Assembly (NCBI RefSeq): GCF_024347515.1 | Contig: NZ_AP025492.1 | Span: 2,418,001-2,482,000, forward strand | Direction of reading: 5' to 3' | From: Vibrio gigantis | GTDB lineage: Bacteria > Pseudomonadota > Gammaproteobacteria > Enterobacterales > Vibrionaceae | DNA: 64,000 nucleotides | Shown here: in pieces, positions 9,127-19,326 of the stretch | Layout: every line of letters starts with the position of its first letter | Numbering within the stretch: position 1 is the first letter of the stretch | Notes under the pieces: generated by a model | What the model saw: the letters and a program-made list of their open reading frames with translations, nothing else | What the model was told of the DNA's origin: nothing | Databases searched by the model: none | Position numbers and translations under genes: made by a program

Positions 9127-9861
9127 TTACACCATGTACATACCGCCATTGACGTGAAGTGTTTCACCTGTGATATAAGCTGCCGCAGGTGACGCCAAAA
9201 ATACCACAGCTTCAGCGATTTCGCGAGGGTCACCTAGTCGACCTGCTGGTACATTCGCCAAAGTTGCTGCACGTTGGTCATCATTTAGCGCTTTAGTCAT
9301 GTCAGTTTCGATGAAACCAGGAGCTACAGTGTTCACTGTAACGCCACGAGACGCAACTTCACGAGCCATTGATTTAGTAAAACCAATTACGCCTGCTTTT
9401 GCAGCTGCGTAGTTAGCTTGACCAGCGTTACCCATAGTACCTACTACAGAACCAACGTTTACGATACGACCTTGACGCTTCTTCATCATGCCACGCAATA
9501 CAGCTTTAGACATGCGGAAGATAGGCGTTAGGTTAGTATCGATGATATCATTCCACTCGTCGTCTTTCATACGCATAAGTAGGTTATCACGAGTGATACC
9601 TGCGTTGTTAACTAGAATGTCAATCGCACCGAATTCATCGTTGATGGTTTTCAGTGTAGCAGCAATTGAGTCAGTATCAGTGACATTAAGAGCAAGACCT
9701 TTACCGTTCTCACCAAGGTACTCGCTAATTGCAGCTGCGCCGCCTTCAGATGTAGCAGTACCGATAACTTTAGCACCACGCTCAACTAAAAGTTCAGCGA
9801 TTGCACGACCGATGCCACGGCTTGCGCCTGTAACTAGTGCAACTTTGCCTTCTAAATTCAT
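9127..9861 (-). CDS. fabG: 3-oxoacyl-[acyl-carrier-protein] reductase
   Basis: Reduces 3-oxoacyl-ACP with NADPH in each round of fatty-acid synthesis. It is a classical short-chain dehydrogenase: the cofactor motif TGASRGIGRAIAE is near residues 12-24, NNAGIT follows, and the catalytic triad is in VGSVVG (Ser) and YAAAKAG (Tyr and Lys). Two ATG codons are adjacent at 9864 and 9861; the second gives the MNLEGK start seen in E. coli (MNFEGK), a 244-residue product and better spacing from the AGAGAAG ribosome site. It is 24 bp downstream of fabD. Confidence 0.95.
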   Translation of the reverse strand: MNLEGKVALVTGASRGIGRAIAELLVERGAKVIGTATSEGGAAAISEYLGENGKGLALNVTDTDSIAATLKTINDEFGAIDILVNNAGITRDNLLMRMKDDEWNDIIDTNLTPIFRMSKAVLRGMMKKRQGRIVNVGSVVGTMGNAGQANYAAAKAGVIGFTKSMAREVASRGVTVNTVAPGFIETDMTKALNDDQRAATLANVPAGRLGDPREIAEAVVFLASPAAAYITGETLHVNGGMYMV

Positions 9862-9885
9862 CATAACTTCTCTATTAAGTGGTTA

Positions 9886-10809
9886 TTACTTAGCAGCTTC
9901 TAGTGATGCAGTGTCATTAACTGCAGCAGCTGTCATAGTTTTTACGATTCGTTTTGTTAGACCAGTAAGAACTTTACCAGGGCCTAATTCAAGTAGCTTC
10001 TCAACACCTTGCTCGTTCATCGCTTGTACACCTTCAGTCCAACGAACTGGGCTGTATAGCTGACGAACAAGTGCGTCTTTAATTTTTGCAGGGTCTGTTT
10101 CAGCAATAACATCAACGTTATTGATAACAGGCAGTGCTGGCGTGTTGAACTCTAGAGCTTCTAGAGCCACCGCTAGCTTGTCTGCTGCTGGCTTCATCAG
10201 TGCACAGTGAGACGGCACAGAAACAGGTAACGGAAGTGCACGCTTAGCGCCCGCTTCTTTACAAAGTGCACCAGCACGCTCTACTGCCGCTTTGTTACCC
10301 GCGATAACAACTTGGCCAGGAGAGTTAAAGTTAACTGGAGACACAACTTCGTCTTGCGCAGCTTCTTCACACGCCTTAGCAATCGCTTCATCGTCTAGAC
10401 CGATGATTGCGTACATTGCACCAACACCTGCAGGAACCGCTTCTTGCATCAGTTGACCACGTAGTTCAACCAACTTGATCGCTTCTTTAAAGTCGATAAC
10501 GCCTGCACATACTAGTGCAGAGTATTCGCCTAGGCTGTGACCTGCTAGATTTACAGGTTGCTCTAGGCCAAGTTCTTGCCATACACGCCAAATAGCAACA
10601 GACGCTGTTAATAGAGCCGGTTGAGTGCGGAAAGTTTCATTTAGATTTTCTACTGGACCATCTTGAACCAATGCCCATAGATCGTAACCAAGTGCTTCTG
10701 AAGCTTCAGCAAATGTCTGTTTAACAACATCATACTGTTCGCCTAGGTCAGCAAGCATACCGATAGCTTGAGAGCCTTGGCCTGGGAATACGATAGCAAA
10801 CTTGCTCAT
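9886..10809 (-). CDS. fabD: Malonyl-CoA-ACP transacylase
   Basis: Transfers malonyl from CoA to ACP to supply fatty-acid elongation. The nucleophile S92 is in the GHSLGEYSAL motif, the partner histidine is in SVPSHCALM, and FPGQGSQ is at the N-terminus. The length of 307 residues matches E. coli FabD (309). The product ends in an Ala-rich tail. It lies between fabH and fabG, as in most proteobacteria; an 80-bp gap with a perfect inverted repeat separates it from fabH. Confidence 0.96.
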   Translation of the reverse strand: MSKFAIVFPGQGSQAIGMLADLGEQYDVVKQTFAEASEALGYDLWALVQDGPVENLNETFRTQPALLTASVAIWRVWQELGLEQPVNLAGHSLGEYSALVCAGVIDFKEAIKLVELRGQLMQEAVPAGVGAMYAIIGLDDEAIAKACEEAAQDEVVSPVNFNSPGQVVIAGNKAAVERAGALCKEAGAKRALPLPVSVPSHCALMKPAADKLAVALEALEFNTPALPVINNVDVIAETDPAKIKDALVRQLYSPVRWTEGVQAMNEQGVEKLLELGPGKVLTGLTKRIVKTMTAAAVNDTASLEAAK

Positions 10810-10844
10810 TGTAATTATCCTTTAAGCAAAGCAAAAAATTGAAT

Positions 10845-10867
10845 AAGGCACATAAGTTATGTGCCTT
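10845..10867 (-). terminator. Hairpin between fabH and fabD, possible attenuator
   Basis: A perfect 11-bp inverted repeat (AAGGCACATAA / TTATGTGCCTT) sits just past the fabH stop and is followed on the minus strand by ATTCAATTTTTT. The T-run is delayed, so only partial termination is likely. Confidence 0.5.
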
Positions 10868-10889
10868 GTTTGTTGATTATCGCTTGAGG

Positions 10890-11840
10890 TTAGAATTTAA
10901 CTAACGCAGAACCCCAAGTGAAGCCGCCACCAAAGGCTTCAAGAAGAAGCGTTTGACCACGTTTAATTCGCCCGTCGCGAACAGCCTCATCGAGTGCTGT
11001 TGGCACGGTAGCTGCTGACGTATTACCGTGCTTATCAAGAGTAATAACTACTTGATCAAGCGACATTGTCAGCTTTTTAGCCGTTGCCGAGATAATACGG
11101 TAGTTCGCTTGGTGTGGAACTAACCAATCAAGCTCTGACTTATCCATATTATTCGCAGCTAATGTGTCTTTAACTAGCTTAGAAAGCTGAGTTACCGCCA
11201 CTTTGAATACTTCGTTGCCTGCCATGTGCAGCCATTTGTCAGCATCACCGCCGCGCTCTGGTACTTCTAGGCTTAGAAGCTCACCGTATTTACCATCAGA
11301 GTAAATGTGAGTAGACAAAATACCTGGCTCTTCGCTTGCGCCTACAACCACCGCGCCTGCTGCATCACCAAATAAGATGATAGTAGAGCGGTCAGTCGGA
11401 TCACAGGTTTTTGACAGTGCATCAGCACCAATTACCAAAACGTTCTTACACATGCCAGTCTTGATGTGTTGATCAGCAACAGACAGTGCGTAAACAAAAC
11501 CAGAACACGCTGCAGCCAAATCAAACGCAGGGCAGCCTTTAATTCCAAGCTTACCTTGTACCTGACATGCCGAAGACGGGAATGTGTGGCTACTGCTGGT
11601 TGTCGCAACGATGATTAAATCAATATCTTCTTTGTCGATACCTGCCATTTCAATGGCATTCTCAGCAGCGTAAAACGCCATATCAGCAACGGTTTCGTTT
11701 TCCGCTGAAATACGACGCTCTTTAATACCTGTTCTAGCAACAATCCACTCATCGCTAGTCTCTACCATTTTCTCTAAGTCTGCGTTTGTACGCACCTGAG
11801 ATGGCAAGTAGCTGCCAGTACCTAAAATTTTGCTATACAT
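10890..11840 (-). CDS. fabH: 3-oxoacyl-[acyl-carrier-protein] synthase III
   Basis: Starts fatty-acid synthesis by condensing acetyl-CoA with malonyl-ACP. The catalytic C112 lies in [13 protein letters not shown]; the histidine and asparagine of the triad are in VPHQANYRI and [12 protein letters not shown]; the C-terminal [13 protein letters not shown] strand is typical. The 316-residue length is standard (317 in E. coli). The start is 5 bp after the plsX stop, so the two are translated together. A possible partial terminator follows. Confidence 0.96.
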   Translation of the reverse strand: MYSKILGTGSYLPSQVRTNADLEKMVETSDEWIVARTGIKERRISAENETVADMAFYAAENAIEMAGIDKEDIDLIIVATTSSSHTFPSSACQVQGKLGIKGCPAFDLAAACSGFVYALSVADQHIKTGMCKNVLVIGADALSKTCDPTDRSTIILFGDAAGAVVVGASEEPGILSTHIYSDGKYGELLSLEVPERGGDADKWLHMAGNEVFKVAVTQLSKLVKDTLAANNMDKSELDWLVPHQANYRIISATAKKLTMSLDQVVITLDKHGNTSAATVPTALDEAVRDGRIKRGQTLLLEAFGGGFTWGSALVKF

Positions 11841-11845
11841 GAAGA

Positions 11846-12871
11846 CTAATAATGCCTCTCGAGTAAAACCGCTTCCAAACGATCGCTAATGCGGCTGGGG
11901 ACTTGTCGTTTGACCTCGTGTACTGCCTCACCAATCGCGTTGACGACTGCAGACACATCAGCACTTCCATGACTTTTAATGACAATGCCGCGCAATCCTA
12001 ACAAACTTGCGCCGTTATACTGGTCGGGGTTCAAGGTTTTTAATTCAGTAAATAGCTCAGAAAACAACATTCTGGCTATCCAACCCTTTATTGTTGAAGC
12101 CATCATGCGCGTTTTTAGCTTATCAATAAAGAGCTGAGCCGTACCTTCGCACGTTTTTAAGCAGACATTGCCCACAAAACCATCACATACGACGACATCA
12201 GCAGCATCTTGAAGTAATTGATTACCTTCAATATAGCCTATGAAATTCACAGACTGAGTATTCGACAACATTTCAGCGCATCGTTTTACAAGGTCATTGC
12301 CTTTAATTTCTTCTGCGCCGATATTCAAGATAGCGACACGTGGCGCGCGACCTAAATGTTGTTCCGCTAATGCACTGCCCATTACGGCAAACTGAAACAG
12401 TGAATCTGCGTCACTAGAAACGTTCGCCCCTAAATCAAGCATCCATGTACGGTTGCCAGAAGCAGTAGGCAAAGCTGAAACCAATGCAGGCCTATCAATG
12501 CCGGGAAGAAGTTTGAGTCTGAAACGAGATAGCGCCATCAGTGCGCCGGTGTTGCCACCACTCACACAAGCATCAGCCTGTGATTCAGCAACCAAATCAA
12601 TAGCAGCACGCATAGAGCTACCCTGACTGTTACGTAAGGCTAGTGACGGTTTTTCAGAATTGGATATAACTCGATCACAATGCTGGATACTCAAACGAGA
12701 ATCAGGCATTCGACCTAATGAAGATAATTGAGATGTGATCGCGTTTCGATCACCTATGAGAATGACTTTTAGCTCTGGGAAATACGACAGTGCCTGCACG
12801 GCGGCAGGCACTGTTACACGAGGACCGAAGTCCCCGCCCATTGCATCAAGCGCAACGGTTAGATTTTGCAA
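11846..12871 (-). CDS. plsX: Phosphate acyltransferase PlsX
   Basis: Makes acyl-phosphate from acyl-ACP, feeding PlsY in phospholipid synthesis at the membrane surface. The N-terminus [21 protein letters not shown] and the central [13 protein letters not shown] and [17 protein letters not shown] are signature segments. The length of 341 residues fits. It is 9 bp downstream of rpmF and 5 bp upstream of fabH; the yceD-rpmF-plsX-fabH order is conserved and links ribosome and lipid synthesis. Confidence 0.95.
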   Translation of the reverse strand: MQNLTVALDAMGGDFGPRVTVPAAVQALSYFPELKVILIGDRNAITSQLSSLGRMPDSRLSIQHCDRVISNSEKPSLALRNSQGSSMRAAIDLVAESQADACVSGGNTGALMALSRFRLKLLPGIDRPALVSALPTASGNRTWMLDLGANVSSDADSLFQFAVMGSALAEQHLGRAPRVAILNIGAEEIKGNDLVKRCAEMLSNTQSVNFIGYIEGNQLLQDAADVVVCDGFVGNVCLKTCEGTAQLFIDKLKTRMMASTIKGWIARMLFSELFTELKTLNPDQYNGASLLGLRGIVIKSHGSADVSAVVNAIGEAVHEVKRQVPSRISDRLEAVLLERHY

Positions 12872-12880
12872 AGGTCAACC

Positions 12881-13051
12881 TTACTTGTTGATAACCTTTT
12901 TGCCGCGGTAGAAACCTTCGGCAGTCACGTTGTGACGTAGGTGAGTTTCACCTGAAGTTGCGTCTACAGAAAGTGCAGCTGTAGTTAGTGCATCGTGTGA
13001 ACGACGCATGCCACGCATTGAACGTGATTTCTTGCTCTTTTGTACGGCCAT
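12881..13051 (-). CDS. rpmF: 50S ribosomal protein L32
   Basis: A 56-residue protein beginning [20 protein letters not shown], the invariant start of L32, and ending [10 protein letters not shown]. It is basic, as expected for an RNA-binding ribosomal protein, and has no zinc-ribbon cysteines, so it is the zinc-free form found in gamma-proteobacteria. It lies between yceD (35-bp gap) and plsX (9-bp gap), the conserved order. The frame is short but its identity is clear. Confidence 0.96.
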   Translation of the reverse strand: MAVQKSKKSRSMRGMRRSHDALTTAALSVDATSGETHLRHNVTAEGFYRGKKVINK

Positions 13052-13086
13052 TGACCCTACTCCTATGTAAATTCTTAAAGAAGCAG

Positions 13087-13614
13087 TTACTTCTTTAAGC
13101 TTTTTAAAACATCAAATGGATTCGGCTTTTTATCTTCCTCAATTTCTTCAGGAAGTTCACCAAATACCAAATTATTTGAGTTAACGCTACAGTCCGCATC
13201 GTCGTGCATTGCTATTTGTGGCAATCCAAGGATGAACTCGTCTTCAACTAATTGAATCAGGTCTAACTCACCGTACTCGTTCAGATCTACCAAATCGTAC
13301 TCTTCCGGTGCTTCCTCTTCACTTTTCTCACTGTAAACAGGAGTATAAGTAAATTGGACATCGCACTCATGTGCGAAAACCTCATTACAACGTTGACACT
13401 CTAAATCGACTTCGACGTTAGCTTTACCAGAGATAACGACTAATCGTTGTTCATCAAGCCCAAATGACATTGAGACTTGCGCGTCACGTTTTACGCCTTC
13501 AGTTGCTTCGGTTAAACGCTTTAAAAGACTGACCTGAATGATACCATTCACATCAAGTCGTTTTTGAGCCGTTCTTGCCGGATCAACTGTACGCGGTATT
13601 TTTTCCTTTTGCAT
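13087..13614 (-). CDS. yceD: YceD/DUF177 23S rRNA accumulation protein
   Basis: A member of the DUF177 family; in E. coli and plants relatives are needed for normal 23S rRNA build-up. Visible features are the CQRCNEVF cysteine pair near residues 73-76, a very acidic middle ([24 protein letters not shown]) and the conserved [18 protein letters not shown] segment. The second conserved cysteine region is weak: a single Cys follows in DADCSVN. The length of 175 is usual. It is the first gene of the minus-strand yceD-rpmF-plsX-fabHDG-acpP run and is divergent from maf. Confidence 0.9.
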   Translation of the reverse strand: MQKEKIPRTVDPARTAQKRLDVNGIIQVSLLKRLTEATEGVKRDAQVSMSFGLDEQRLVVISGKANVEVDLECQRCNEVFAHECDVQFTYTPVYSEKSEEEAPEEYDLVDLNEYGELDLIQLVEDEFILGLPQIAMHDDADCSVNSNNLVFGELPEEIEEDKKPNPFDVLKSLKK

Positions 13615-13763
13615 AGGGCGCGAATCTTATCTTCCAAATCATGTTTAGTCAAAGGAAATGGCAAAAAAAATGTACTTTCCTACCTTTCCTGTTCAGAGCA
13701 TTATGAATAGCAGGATAAGTTACGTTATCCTGAACTAAATGCTTACTCGAATTGTAAATTAAA

Positions 13764-14345
13764 ATGAGAAATTACCAACTAGTTTTAGCTTCTACGTCTC
13801 CATTTAGGCAAGAGATCCTCAAAAAACTACAGTTAAACTTTGTCACAGCTAAGCCTGACTGCGATGAAACGCCGCTTCCCGAAGAGACACCTCAACAGTT
13901 GGTGATGCGCCTTGCTGAGACCAAAGCTAAGTCTTGTGCTGTGGATCTGCCTAGCTTAGTCATTGGCTCTGATCAGGTTTGTGTCATTGACGGAGAGATC
14001 ATAGGTAAGCCTCATACTCGAGAAAAAGCGATCGAGCAGTTATCTCGCCAAAGCGGCAAGAGTATTACTTTTTATACCGGGCTTTCGGTTTGGAACAGTG
14101 AGGCTAATAAAGCTGACACGCGTCTCGACACCTTTGTAGTGCATTTCCGCGATTTAACAGAGCAACAGATCATTAGTTATGTTGAGAAAGAACAGCCTTA
14201 TTACTGCGCCGGTAGTTTTATGTGTGAAGGGTTAGGCATCGCGTTGTTTAAACAGATGGAAGGCAAAGACCCGAACACCCTTATTGGTCTGCCACTGATC
14301 GACTTGGTCGATATGCTGGAAGTACAAGGAATGAGTGTGCTGTAA
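13764..14345 (+). CDS. yceF: Maf-family nucleotide pyrophosphatase, YceF type
   Basis: A house-cleaning pyrophosphatase; the E. coli YceF branch prefers 7-methyl-GTP. The ASTSPFRQEIL start, CDETP, GSDQVCVIDGEIIGKPHT with the catalytic aspartate, and AGSFMCEGLGIALF are the family motifs. The length of 193 residues and the VCV and RDPNTLIGLP-type segments (here KDPNTLIGLP) match YceF rather than the YhdE branch. It is divergent from yceD, as in E. coli, and convergent with rluC. Confidence 0.92.
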   Translation: MRNYQLVLASTSPFRQEILKKLQLNFVTAKPDCDETPLPEETPQQLVMRLAETKAKSCAVDLPSLVIGSDQVCVIDGEIIGKPHTREKAIEQLSRQSGKSITFYTGLSVWNSEANKADTRLDTFVVHFRDLTEQQIISYVEKEQPYYCAGSFMCEGLGIALFKQMEGKDPNTLIGLPLIDLVDMLEVQGMSVL

Positions 14346-14365
14346 CGGGTACGCTCTCTTTGTTA

Positions 14366-14405
14366 GAGATTCCCTACTCCTTCCTTCGTCAGTCTAGGGA
14401 ATGAC
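14366..14405 (+). repeat. Short inverted-repeat element, copy 1
   Basis: ATTCCCTA (14369-14376) and TAGGGAAT (14395-14402) form an 8-bp inverted repeat around an 18-nt loop, flanked by GAG on the left and GAC on the right. The same arms recur at 22438-22472 in the opposite orientation. It lies just past the yceF stop. Confidence 0.7.
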
Positions 14406-14460
14406 ACCGCACGCAACTTTATCTCATCAGCGAATAATATAGAACGTGACTTTAAAAAGC

Positions 14461-14502
14461 CGTAATCCCCAAGAGCGCAAAACGAGCGAGTTGGGGATCT
14501 CC
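14461..14502 (-). repeat. Short inverted-repeat element, copy 2
   Basis: ATCCCCAA (14465-14472) and TTGGGGAT (14491-14498) form an 8-bp inverted repeat. The minus strand reads GAGATCCCCAACTCGCTC, almost the same as the start of copy 3 at 22361, so these belong to one family. Copies 1 and 2 face each other. Confidence 0.7.
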
Positions 14503-14515
14503 TACAACACGCACA

Positions 14516-14550
14516 AACAAAAAAGGTTGACGATATTCGTCAACCTTTAT
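14516..14550 (-). terminator. Terminator of rluC
   Basis: A perfect 12-bp stem (AAAGGTTGACGA / TCGTCAACCTTT) with a 3-nt loop is followed on the minus strand by a T-tract, about 60 bp past the rluC stop. Confidence 0.85.
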
Positions 14551-14608
14551 GATTCTATGTACACACTCAATTTGAAAAGAATATCTTCTTTTCGTATCTC
14601 GTATCTTC

Positions 14609-15553
14609 TTAGATCTTACGTAATCCAGTAAGAGCTTTCTCTAACCTTCTTTCCATTGGCGCCGAAATATCCATCTTCTCTTCACTACCTGGGTGTGTGA
14701 ACTTAATGTTTGCTGCATGTAGAAACAGACGATCAAGACCAACCTTGCCCGTGTAAGCGTCAAAACGACGATCACCGTAGCGATCATCCCAAGCAATTGG
14801 GTGACCAGTATACTGAGCATGCACACGGATTTGGTGTGTACGGCCTGTAATTGGACTAGCTTGAATCAACGTCGCCTCTTGGAATTTCTCTAAAACCTTA
14901 AAGCGGGTTTCAGAAGCTTTGCCGTTTGGGTTCACGCGAACAATGCTGTTTACTTCATTCTTCAACAAAGGCGCGTTTACGACTTTACAGCTGTTCTTCC
15001 ATTCGCCCATCACTAAAGCAAAGTAGTATTTTTGAACCGTTTTTTCACGGAACTGTGCTTGAAGGTGTCTTAGCGCCGAGCGCTTCTTAGCAACAAGCAA
15101 AATGCCAGACGTATCTCTATCGATACGGTGCACTAATTCAAGAAAGCGAGCATCGGGACGAAGTGCTCTTAACGCTTCAATTGCGCCGAACTTAAGTCCA
15201 CTACCACCATGAACCGCAGTGCCTGATGGTTTATTCAAAATCAGCATGTGATCATCTTCATAGATGATGCACTGTTCCAATTCCGAAACCTTATTGAGTT
15301 TCGTACTTGGTACACTGTCTTCTGTTTTCTCTTCAATAGTGACTGGCGGGATACGAACTAAATCACCTGCTTTTAGTTTGTATTCAGCCTTGATGCGTTT
15401 TTTGTTTACGCGGACTTCGCCTTTACGCACGATTCGGTAAATCATGCTTTTCGGGATATTTTTTAATTGGTTGCGTAAGAAGTTATCAATACGCTGACCA
15501 GCCATATCTTCGTCAATGTCGACGAATTGGACTTGGGTTCTAATTTCGCTCAT
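14609..15553 (-). CDS. rluC: 23S rRNA pseudouridine synthase RluC
   Basis: Isomerises U955, U2504 and U2580 of 23S rRNA in E. coli. An N-terminal S4 RNA-binding domain (RIDNFLRNQL...GEVRVNKKRIK, about residues 18-70) is followed by the RluA-type catalytic domain with the aspartate in LVHRIDRDTSGIL and the TGRTHQIRVH motif. The 314-residue length is close to E. coli RluC (319). It is divergent from rne, the same arrangement as in E. coli, which supports RluC over RluD or RluA. Confidence 0.93.
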   Translation of the reverse strand: MSEIRTQVQFVDIDEDMAGQRIDNFLRNQLKNIPKSMIYRIVRKGEVRVNKKRIKAEYKLKAGDLVRIPPVTIEEKTEDSVPSTKLNKVSELEQCIIYEDDHMLILNKPSGTAVHGGSGLKFGAIEALRALRPDARFLELVHRIDRDTSGILLVAKKRSALRHLQAQFREKTVQKYYFALVMGEWKNSCKVVNAPLLKNEVNSIVRVNPNGKASETRFKVLEKFQEATLIQASPITGRTHQIRVHAQYTGHPIAWDDRYGDRRFDAYTGKVGLDRLFLHAANIKFTHPGSEEKMDISAPMERRLEKALTGLRKI

Positions 15554-16171
15554 TGGGCTATTGTATCACTGTCACTTTTGATAATTGAGATTTTCTTAGC
15601 TCTATTCCGAACTTATTTATCCTTAATCCCTGCCGATCTATCCTCAAATGCTCGTTGAAGTTCTATATTTCTTTGATTCTTCGAACAAAAAAGCACCAAG
15701 ATTCCTGCAAATTAAAATATCAATTGATAAATTATTTATAGACAGTGAGTTAGAGCTATCAAAACCCAAACAAAAACTGTTTTTTTTACAGCATTCCGAC
15801 AAAGCAGATTGCTGTGTTTACCGACCGCTGCTATAGTTCACAGCTGCTATCAGTGGTTTGACTATTATTTAAACAGCTAACCATTCATAAGCAAGTAAAT
15901 GAGTAGATAACTCAGATTAGACAGTGCTGCAATCGGCGTAAGACACGGTCAACTGGGTTCCTTATCGCTCTACTCACGTACGCTCATGTTGAGTATTCAC
16001 CGCCACATCGCGGATCATAGGCTAACTCCCTATGATGACTGACGTGCCCCAGAGCATCCCTCTCCAGCCGGGAGGCTGCACCGATAAAGCCATGGGATCT
16101 GGCACCATGAGAAACGAAATAAAGCGATAAGAACAATGATGAAAATAAGAAAAGACAATGAGAATTTCTAA
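15554..16171 (+). promoter_or_regulatory. rne promoter region and long structured 5' leader
   Basis: This 618-bp region between divergent rluC and rne has no credible gene. The last 170 bp can fold well. Hairpin ATCATAGG/CCTATGAT is at 16014-16036; hairpin CCTCTC/GGGAGG with a 5-nt loop is at 16059-16075; an outer helix pairs GTGCC and AGA (16044-16053, with a 2-nt bulge) with TCTGGCAC (16098-16105). In E. coli the long rne leader is cleaved by RNase E to limit its own synthesis; a like role is inferred here. The exact start of transcription is not clear. Confidence 0.55.
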
Positions 16172-19100
16172 ATGAAAAGAATGTTAATTAACGCAACTCA
16201 AAAAGAAGAGTTGCGTGTCGCTTTGGTTGATGGCCAGCGACTGTTCGATCTAGATATCGAAAGTCCAGGTCACGAGTCAAAGAAAGCGAATATCTACAAA
16301 GGACGTATTACCCGTATTGAACCAAGCCTAGAAGCGGCATTCGTTGATTACGGCGCAGAACGTCACGGTTTCCTCCCTCTTAAAGAAATTGCCCGCGAAT
16401 ACTTCCCTGAAGGTTATACATACCAAGGCCGTCCTAGCATTAAAGAAGTGCTAAAAGAAGGCCAAGAAGTAATCGTACAAGTAGAGAAAGAAGAACGTGG
16501 TAGCAAAGGTGCTGCACTGACAACTTTCATCTCTTTGGCTGGTAGTTACTTAGTTCTTATGCCTAATAACCCTCGTGCAGGCGGTATTTCTCGTCGTATC
16601 GAAGGTGATGAACGCACTCAACTGAAAGCAGCATTAAGCACTCTTGAGCTTCCTCAAGGTATGGGCCTAATCGTGCGTACAGCGGGTGTTGGTAAAAGTG
16701 CAGAAGAGCTAGAGTGGGACCTAAACGTACTACTGAATCACTGGGGCGCTATCAAGCAAGCTTCTGATTCAAATGCAGCTCCTTTCTTAATTCACCAAGA
16801 GAGTAACGTTATCGTTCGTGCGATTCGTGACTACCTACGTCGTGATATTGGCGAGATTCTAATCGACAGCAATACTATTTTTGAACGTGCACAAGCGCAC
16901 ATTCAATTAATACGCCCAGATTTCATGAATCGCGTTAAGAAATACGATGGTGAAGTGCCACTATTCAGCCATTACCAGATTGAAAGCCAGATTGAATCTG
17001 CTTTCCAACGTGAAGTTCGTCTTCCATCTGGTGGTTCTATCGTAATCGACCCAACAGAAGCACTGACTTCTATCGATATCAACTCTGCTCGTGCAACAAA
17101 GGGCGGCGATATTGAAGAAACAGCACTTAACACTAACCTAGAAGCAGCTGATGAAATTGCCCGTCAATTACGTCTGCGTGACCTAGGTGGCCTTGTTGTA
17201 ATCGACTTTATCGATATGACTCCGGTTCGCCACCAACGCGAAGTAGAAAGCCGTCTACGTGATGCCGTTCGTTTAGATCGCGCACGTGTTCAGATTGGTC
17301 GTATTTCTCGCTTTGGTCTTCTAGAGATGTCTCGTCAACGTTTGAGCCCATCACTAGCAGAAGCAAGCCACCACATTTGTCCTCGTTGTACAGGTACTGG
17401 TGTTGTTCGTGATAACGAATCTCTAGCGCTTTCTGTTCTACGTTTAATTGAAGAAGAAGCTCTAAAAGACAACACAGCACAAGTACTTGCTGTTGTACCT
17501 GTTCCAATCGCTTCTTACCTTCTGAACGAAAAACGTCGCTCAGTAAACCACATCGAGAAGAACCAAGAAGTTAAGATCACTGTTGTTCCTAACTCAGACA
17601 TGGAAACGCCGCACTTTGAGGTTATCCGTGTTCGTGAAGGTGAAGAGTTCGATCTGCTGTCTTACTTGCTGCCTAACAAGCTAGAAGCTCTAAAAGAAGC
17701 GGAAAGCAAAGAGCCAGCTGAACAGACTATTCGTCCTAAGAAGATCGAAGAACCTGCTCTGAAAGGCTTCGCAGCTCCGGCTCAATCGGCACCAACTCCC
17801 GCTCCAGCACCTAAAGCTGTAGAAGAGAAAAAAGCTGAGCCATCAGCAACTCAAGAATCAGGTCTAATTGGTCGTTTCTTCAAAGCTATCGGTAGCTTCT
17901 TATTTGGCTCTTCAACTCAAGAAGAGAAGAAAGAAGAAGAGAAGCAAGAAGAAAAACCTAAAAACAATCGCAACAACGGCAACCGTCAACGCCGTGATCG
18001 TAACGATAACCGTCGTCGTAACCAACGTGGTGAGCGTGGTGACAATCGTAACGAAAACCGTGACAACAAACGTCGTCGTAAGCCTGCACGTGATGAGAAA
18101 CCTGAAGAGCAGAAAGAGGCAGCTCCACAGCAAAATCGTCAGCCTCGTAAGCCTAAGCAAGACCGTCGCAATAAGCCACGTGATGAGCAGAAGCAACGCG
18201 AAGAGCAAGCACCATCTAAATTAGCAGAAGAAGGTCTACAGCTAGCGGCAGAAGCACAAGCTGGAAAACCGGAAGCGCCTAAGGCTAAGCCTGAAGCGAA
18301 AGCAGCTAAGATTAAAGAGCGTCGTCAGCGTCGTAAACTGAACAAGCAAGTTCGTGTTAAAGACCAGCAAGCTCAAGCTGAAGATAATGCTTCAAAAGAG
18401 CAAGTTGCTGCTAAAGAACTATCTGTTTCAAAAGAACAATCAGTAGCTCAAGAGCAAAAAGTTGCGGAACAAGTAGAAGCAACTCAAGCGAATGCAGAGC
18501 AAACTGAACAGGAAGAGCCGAAACAACGTCGTAACCGTCGTTCTCCACGTCACCTACGTGCAAGTGGTCAACGTCGTCGTCGCGGTCGTGATCGTCGCCC
18601 TAACCCATTCCGCCTACGTAAAGGTGGTGTAGCTTCTCCAGAGATGGCTATGGGTAAAGTGATGCCTCGCTTCATTCCAAAACCTCACCACAAGCAGACA
18701 AAACCTGAAGTGGCTGAAGTTCAAGTAGTAGCTGAAGCTCAAACATCTGTTCAAGAGCAGAGTGTTGCTCTAGAGACGGCACCACAAAGCAACGTAGCAA
18801 TGACTGGCGGCTTCGCATGTCCTGAACTAGCTATGGGCAAAGTGATTATCCGTCGCGAAGAAGCTGCTGTTGAAGCTCAAGTAGCTGAGACTCCTGCTGT
18901 AGTTGAAGCTCCTGCAGTCGTTGAAGAGGCACCAGTGGTCGTTGAAACTGCGAAAGTTGAAGCTCCAGTGATTGCAGAAGCGACGAAAGTTGAAGCGCCT
19001 GTTGTAGCAGAAGCAGCACCAGTTGTTGAAGCTGAAGCGCCTAAAGCTGAAAGTGCAAAAGTTGAAGAAGCACCTGTTGTAAAAACAGAAGCTCCTAAAG

Positions 19101-19291
19101 CGGCACCAAAGGCAGCAGTTGCTAAGAAACAAGCCGGTTCACCAATGACTAAAGCTCCTGGTCCTCAAGAGATCAAAGAGATTGAAGTGATTGCAGCTCC
19201 GTTCCGCACTGAACGTTTTGTATCGAAAGGTGCTGGCAGTCAGGCAGCGTCGAACAAAGCTGGCGCGGTGATGACAAAGCCAAACTACTAG
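16172..19291 (+). CDS. rne: Ribonuclease E
   Basis: The main endoribonuclease for mRNA decay and rRNA/tRNA processing, and scaffold of the degradosome at the inner membrane. The catalytic half has an S1 domain (about 36-125), metal-binding D302 and N304 ([10 protein letters not shown]) and D345 (VVIDFIDM), and the Zn-link cysteines C403 and C406 (CPRCTGTG). Beyond about residue 530 the protein is low-complexity: a membrane-binding amphipathic helix ([18 protein letters not shown], from about 563), Arg-rich RNA-binding runs, the [16 protein letters not shown] block near 790, Ala/Val/Pro/Glu repeats (about 895-980), and a C-terminal PMTKAPGPQ segment like the PNPase-binding end of E. coli RNase E. 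The segment PE(M/L)AMGKV occurs twice (823-830, 884-891). Confidence 0.96.
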   Translation: MKRMLINATQKEELRVALVDGQRLFDLDIESPGHESKKANIYKGRITRIEPSLEAAFVDYGAERHGFLPLKEIAREYFPEGYTYQGRPSIKEVLKEGQEVIVQVEKEERGSKGAALTTFISLAGSYLVLMPNNPRAGGISRRIEGDERTQLKAALSTLELPQGMGLIVRTAGVGKSAEELEWDLNVLLNHWGAIKQASDSNAAPFLIHQESNVIVRAIRDYLRRDIGEILIDSNTIFERAQAHIQLIRPDFMNRVKKYDGEVPLFSHYQIESQIESAFQREVRLPSGGSIVIDPTEALTSIDINSARATKGGDIEETALNTNLEAADEIARQLRLRDLGGLVVIDFIDMTPVRHQREVESRLRDAVRLDRARVQIGRISRFGLLEMSRQRLSPSLAEASHHICPRCTGTGVVRDNESLALSVLRLIEEEALKDNTAQVLAVVPVPIASYLLNEKRRSVNHIEKNQEVKITVVPNSDMETPHFEVIRVREGEEFDLLSYLLPNKLEALKEAESKEPAEQTIRPKKIEEPALKGFAAPAQSAPTPAPAPKAVEEKKAEPSATQESGLIGRFFKAIGSFLFGSSTQEEKKEEEKQEEKPKNNRNNGNRQRRDRNDNRRRNQRGERGDNRNENRDNKRRRKPARDEKPEEQKEAAPQQNRQPRKPKQDRRNKPRDEQKQREEQAPSKLAEEGLQLAAEAQAGKPEAPKAKPEAKAAKIKERRQRRKLNKQVRVKDQQAQAEDNASKEQVAAKELSVSKEQSVAQEQKVAEQVEATQANAEQTEQEEPKQRRNRRSPRHLRASGQRRRRGRDRRPNPFRLRKGGVASPEMAMGKVMPRFIPKPHHKQTKPEVAEVQVVAEAQTSVQEQSVALETAPQSNVAMTGGFACPELAMGKVIIRREEAAVEAQVAETPAVVEAPAVVEEAPVVVETAKVEAPVIAEATKVEAPVVAEAAPVVEAEAPKAESAKVEEAPVVKTEAPKAAPKAAVAKKQAGSPMTKAPGPQEIKEIEVIAAPFRTERFVSKGAGSQAASNKAGAVMTKPNY

Positions 19292-19326
19292 TGATTACTG
19301 ATAGATAACCGCAAGTAAATAGAATC

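Noticed and set aside
15648..15836. A 62-residue frame in the rluC-rne gap
   Set aside because: There is no ribosome site, and the DNA is AT-rich with a T8 run. It falls in the rne promoter region and has no protein-like pattern.
17868..18224. Long plus-strand and minus-strand frames within rne
   Set aside because: They are by-products of the repeated Arg/Lys/Glu codons in the RNase E tail; rne itself is clear in the main frame.
18880..19110. Repeated motifs in the rne 3' part suspected as a CRISPR-like or tandem DNA repeat
   Set aside because: The repeats are imperfect, of variable spacing and in frame; they come from Ala/Val/Pro/Glu-rich protein segments, not from a DNA array.
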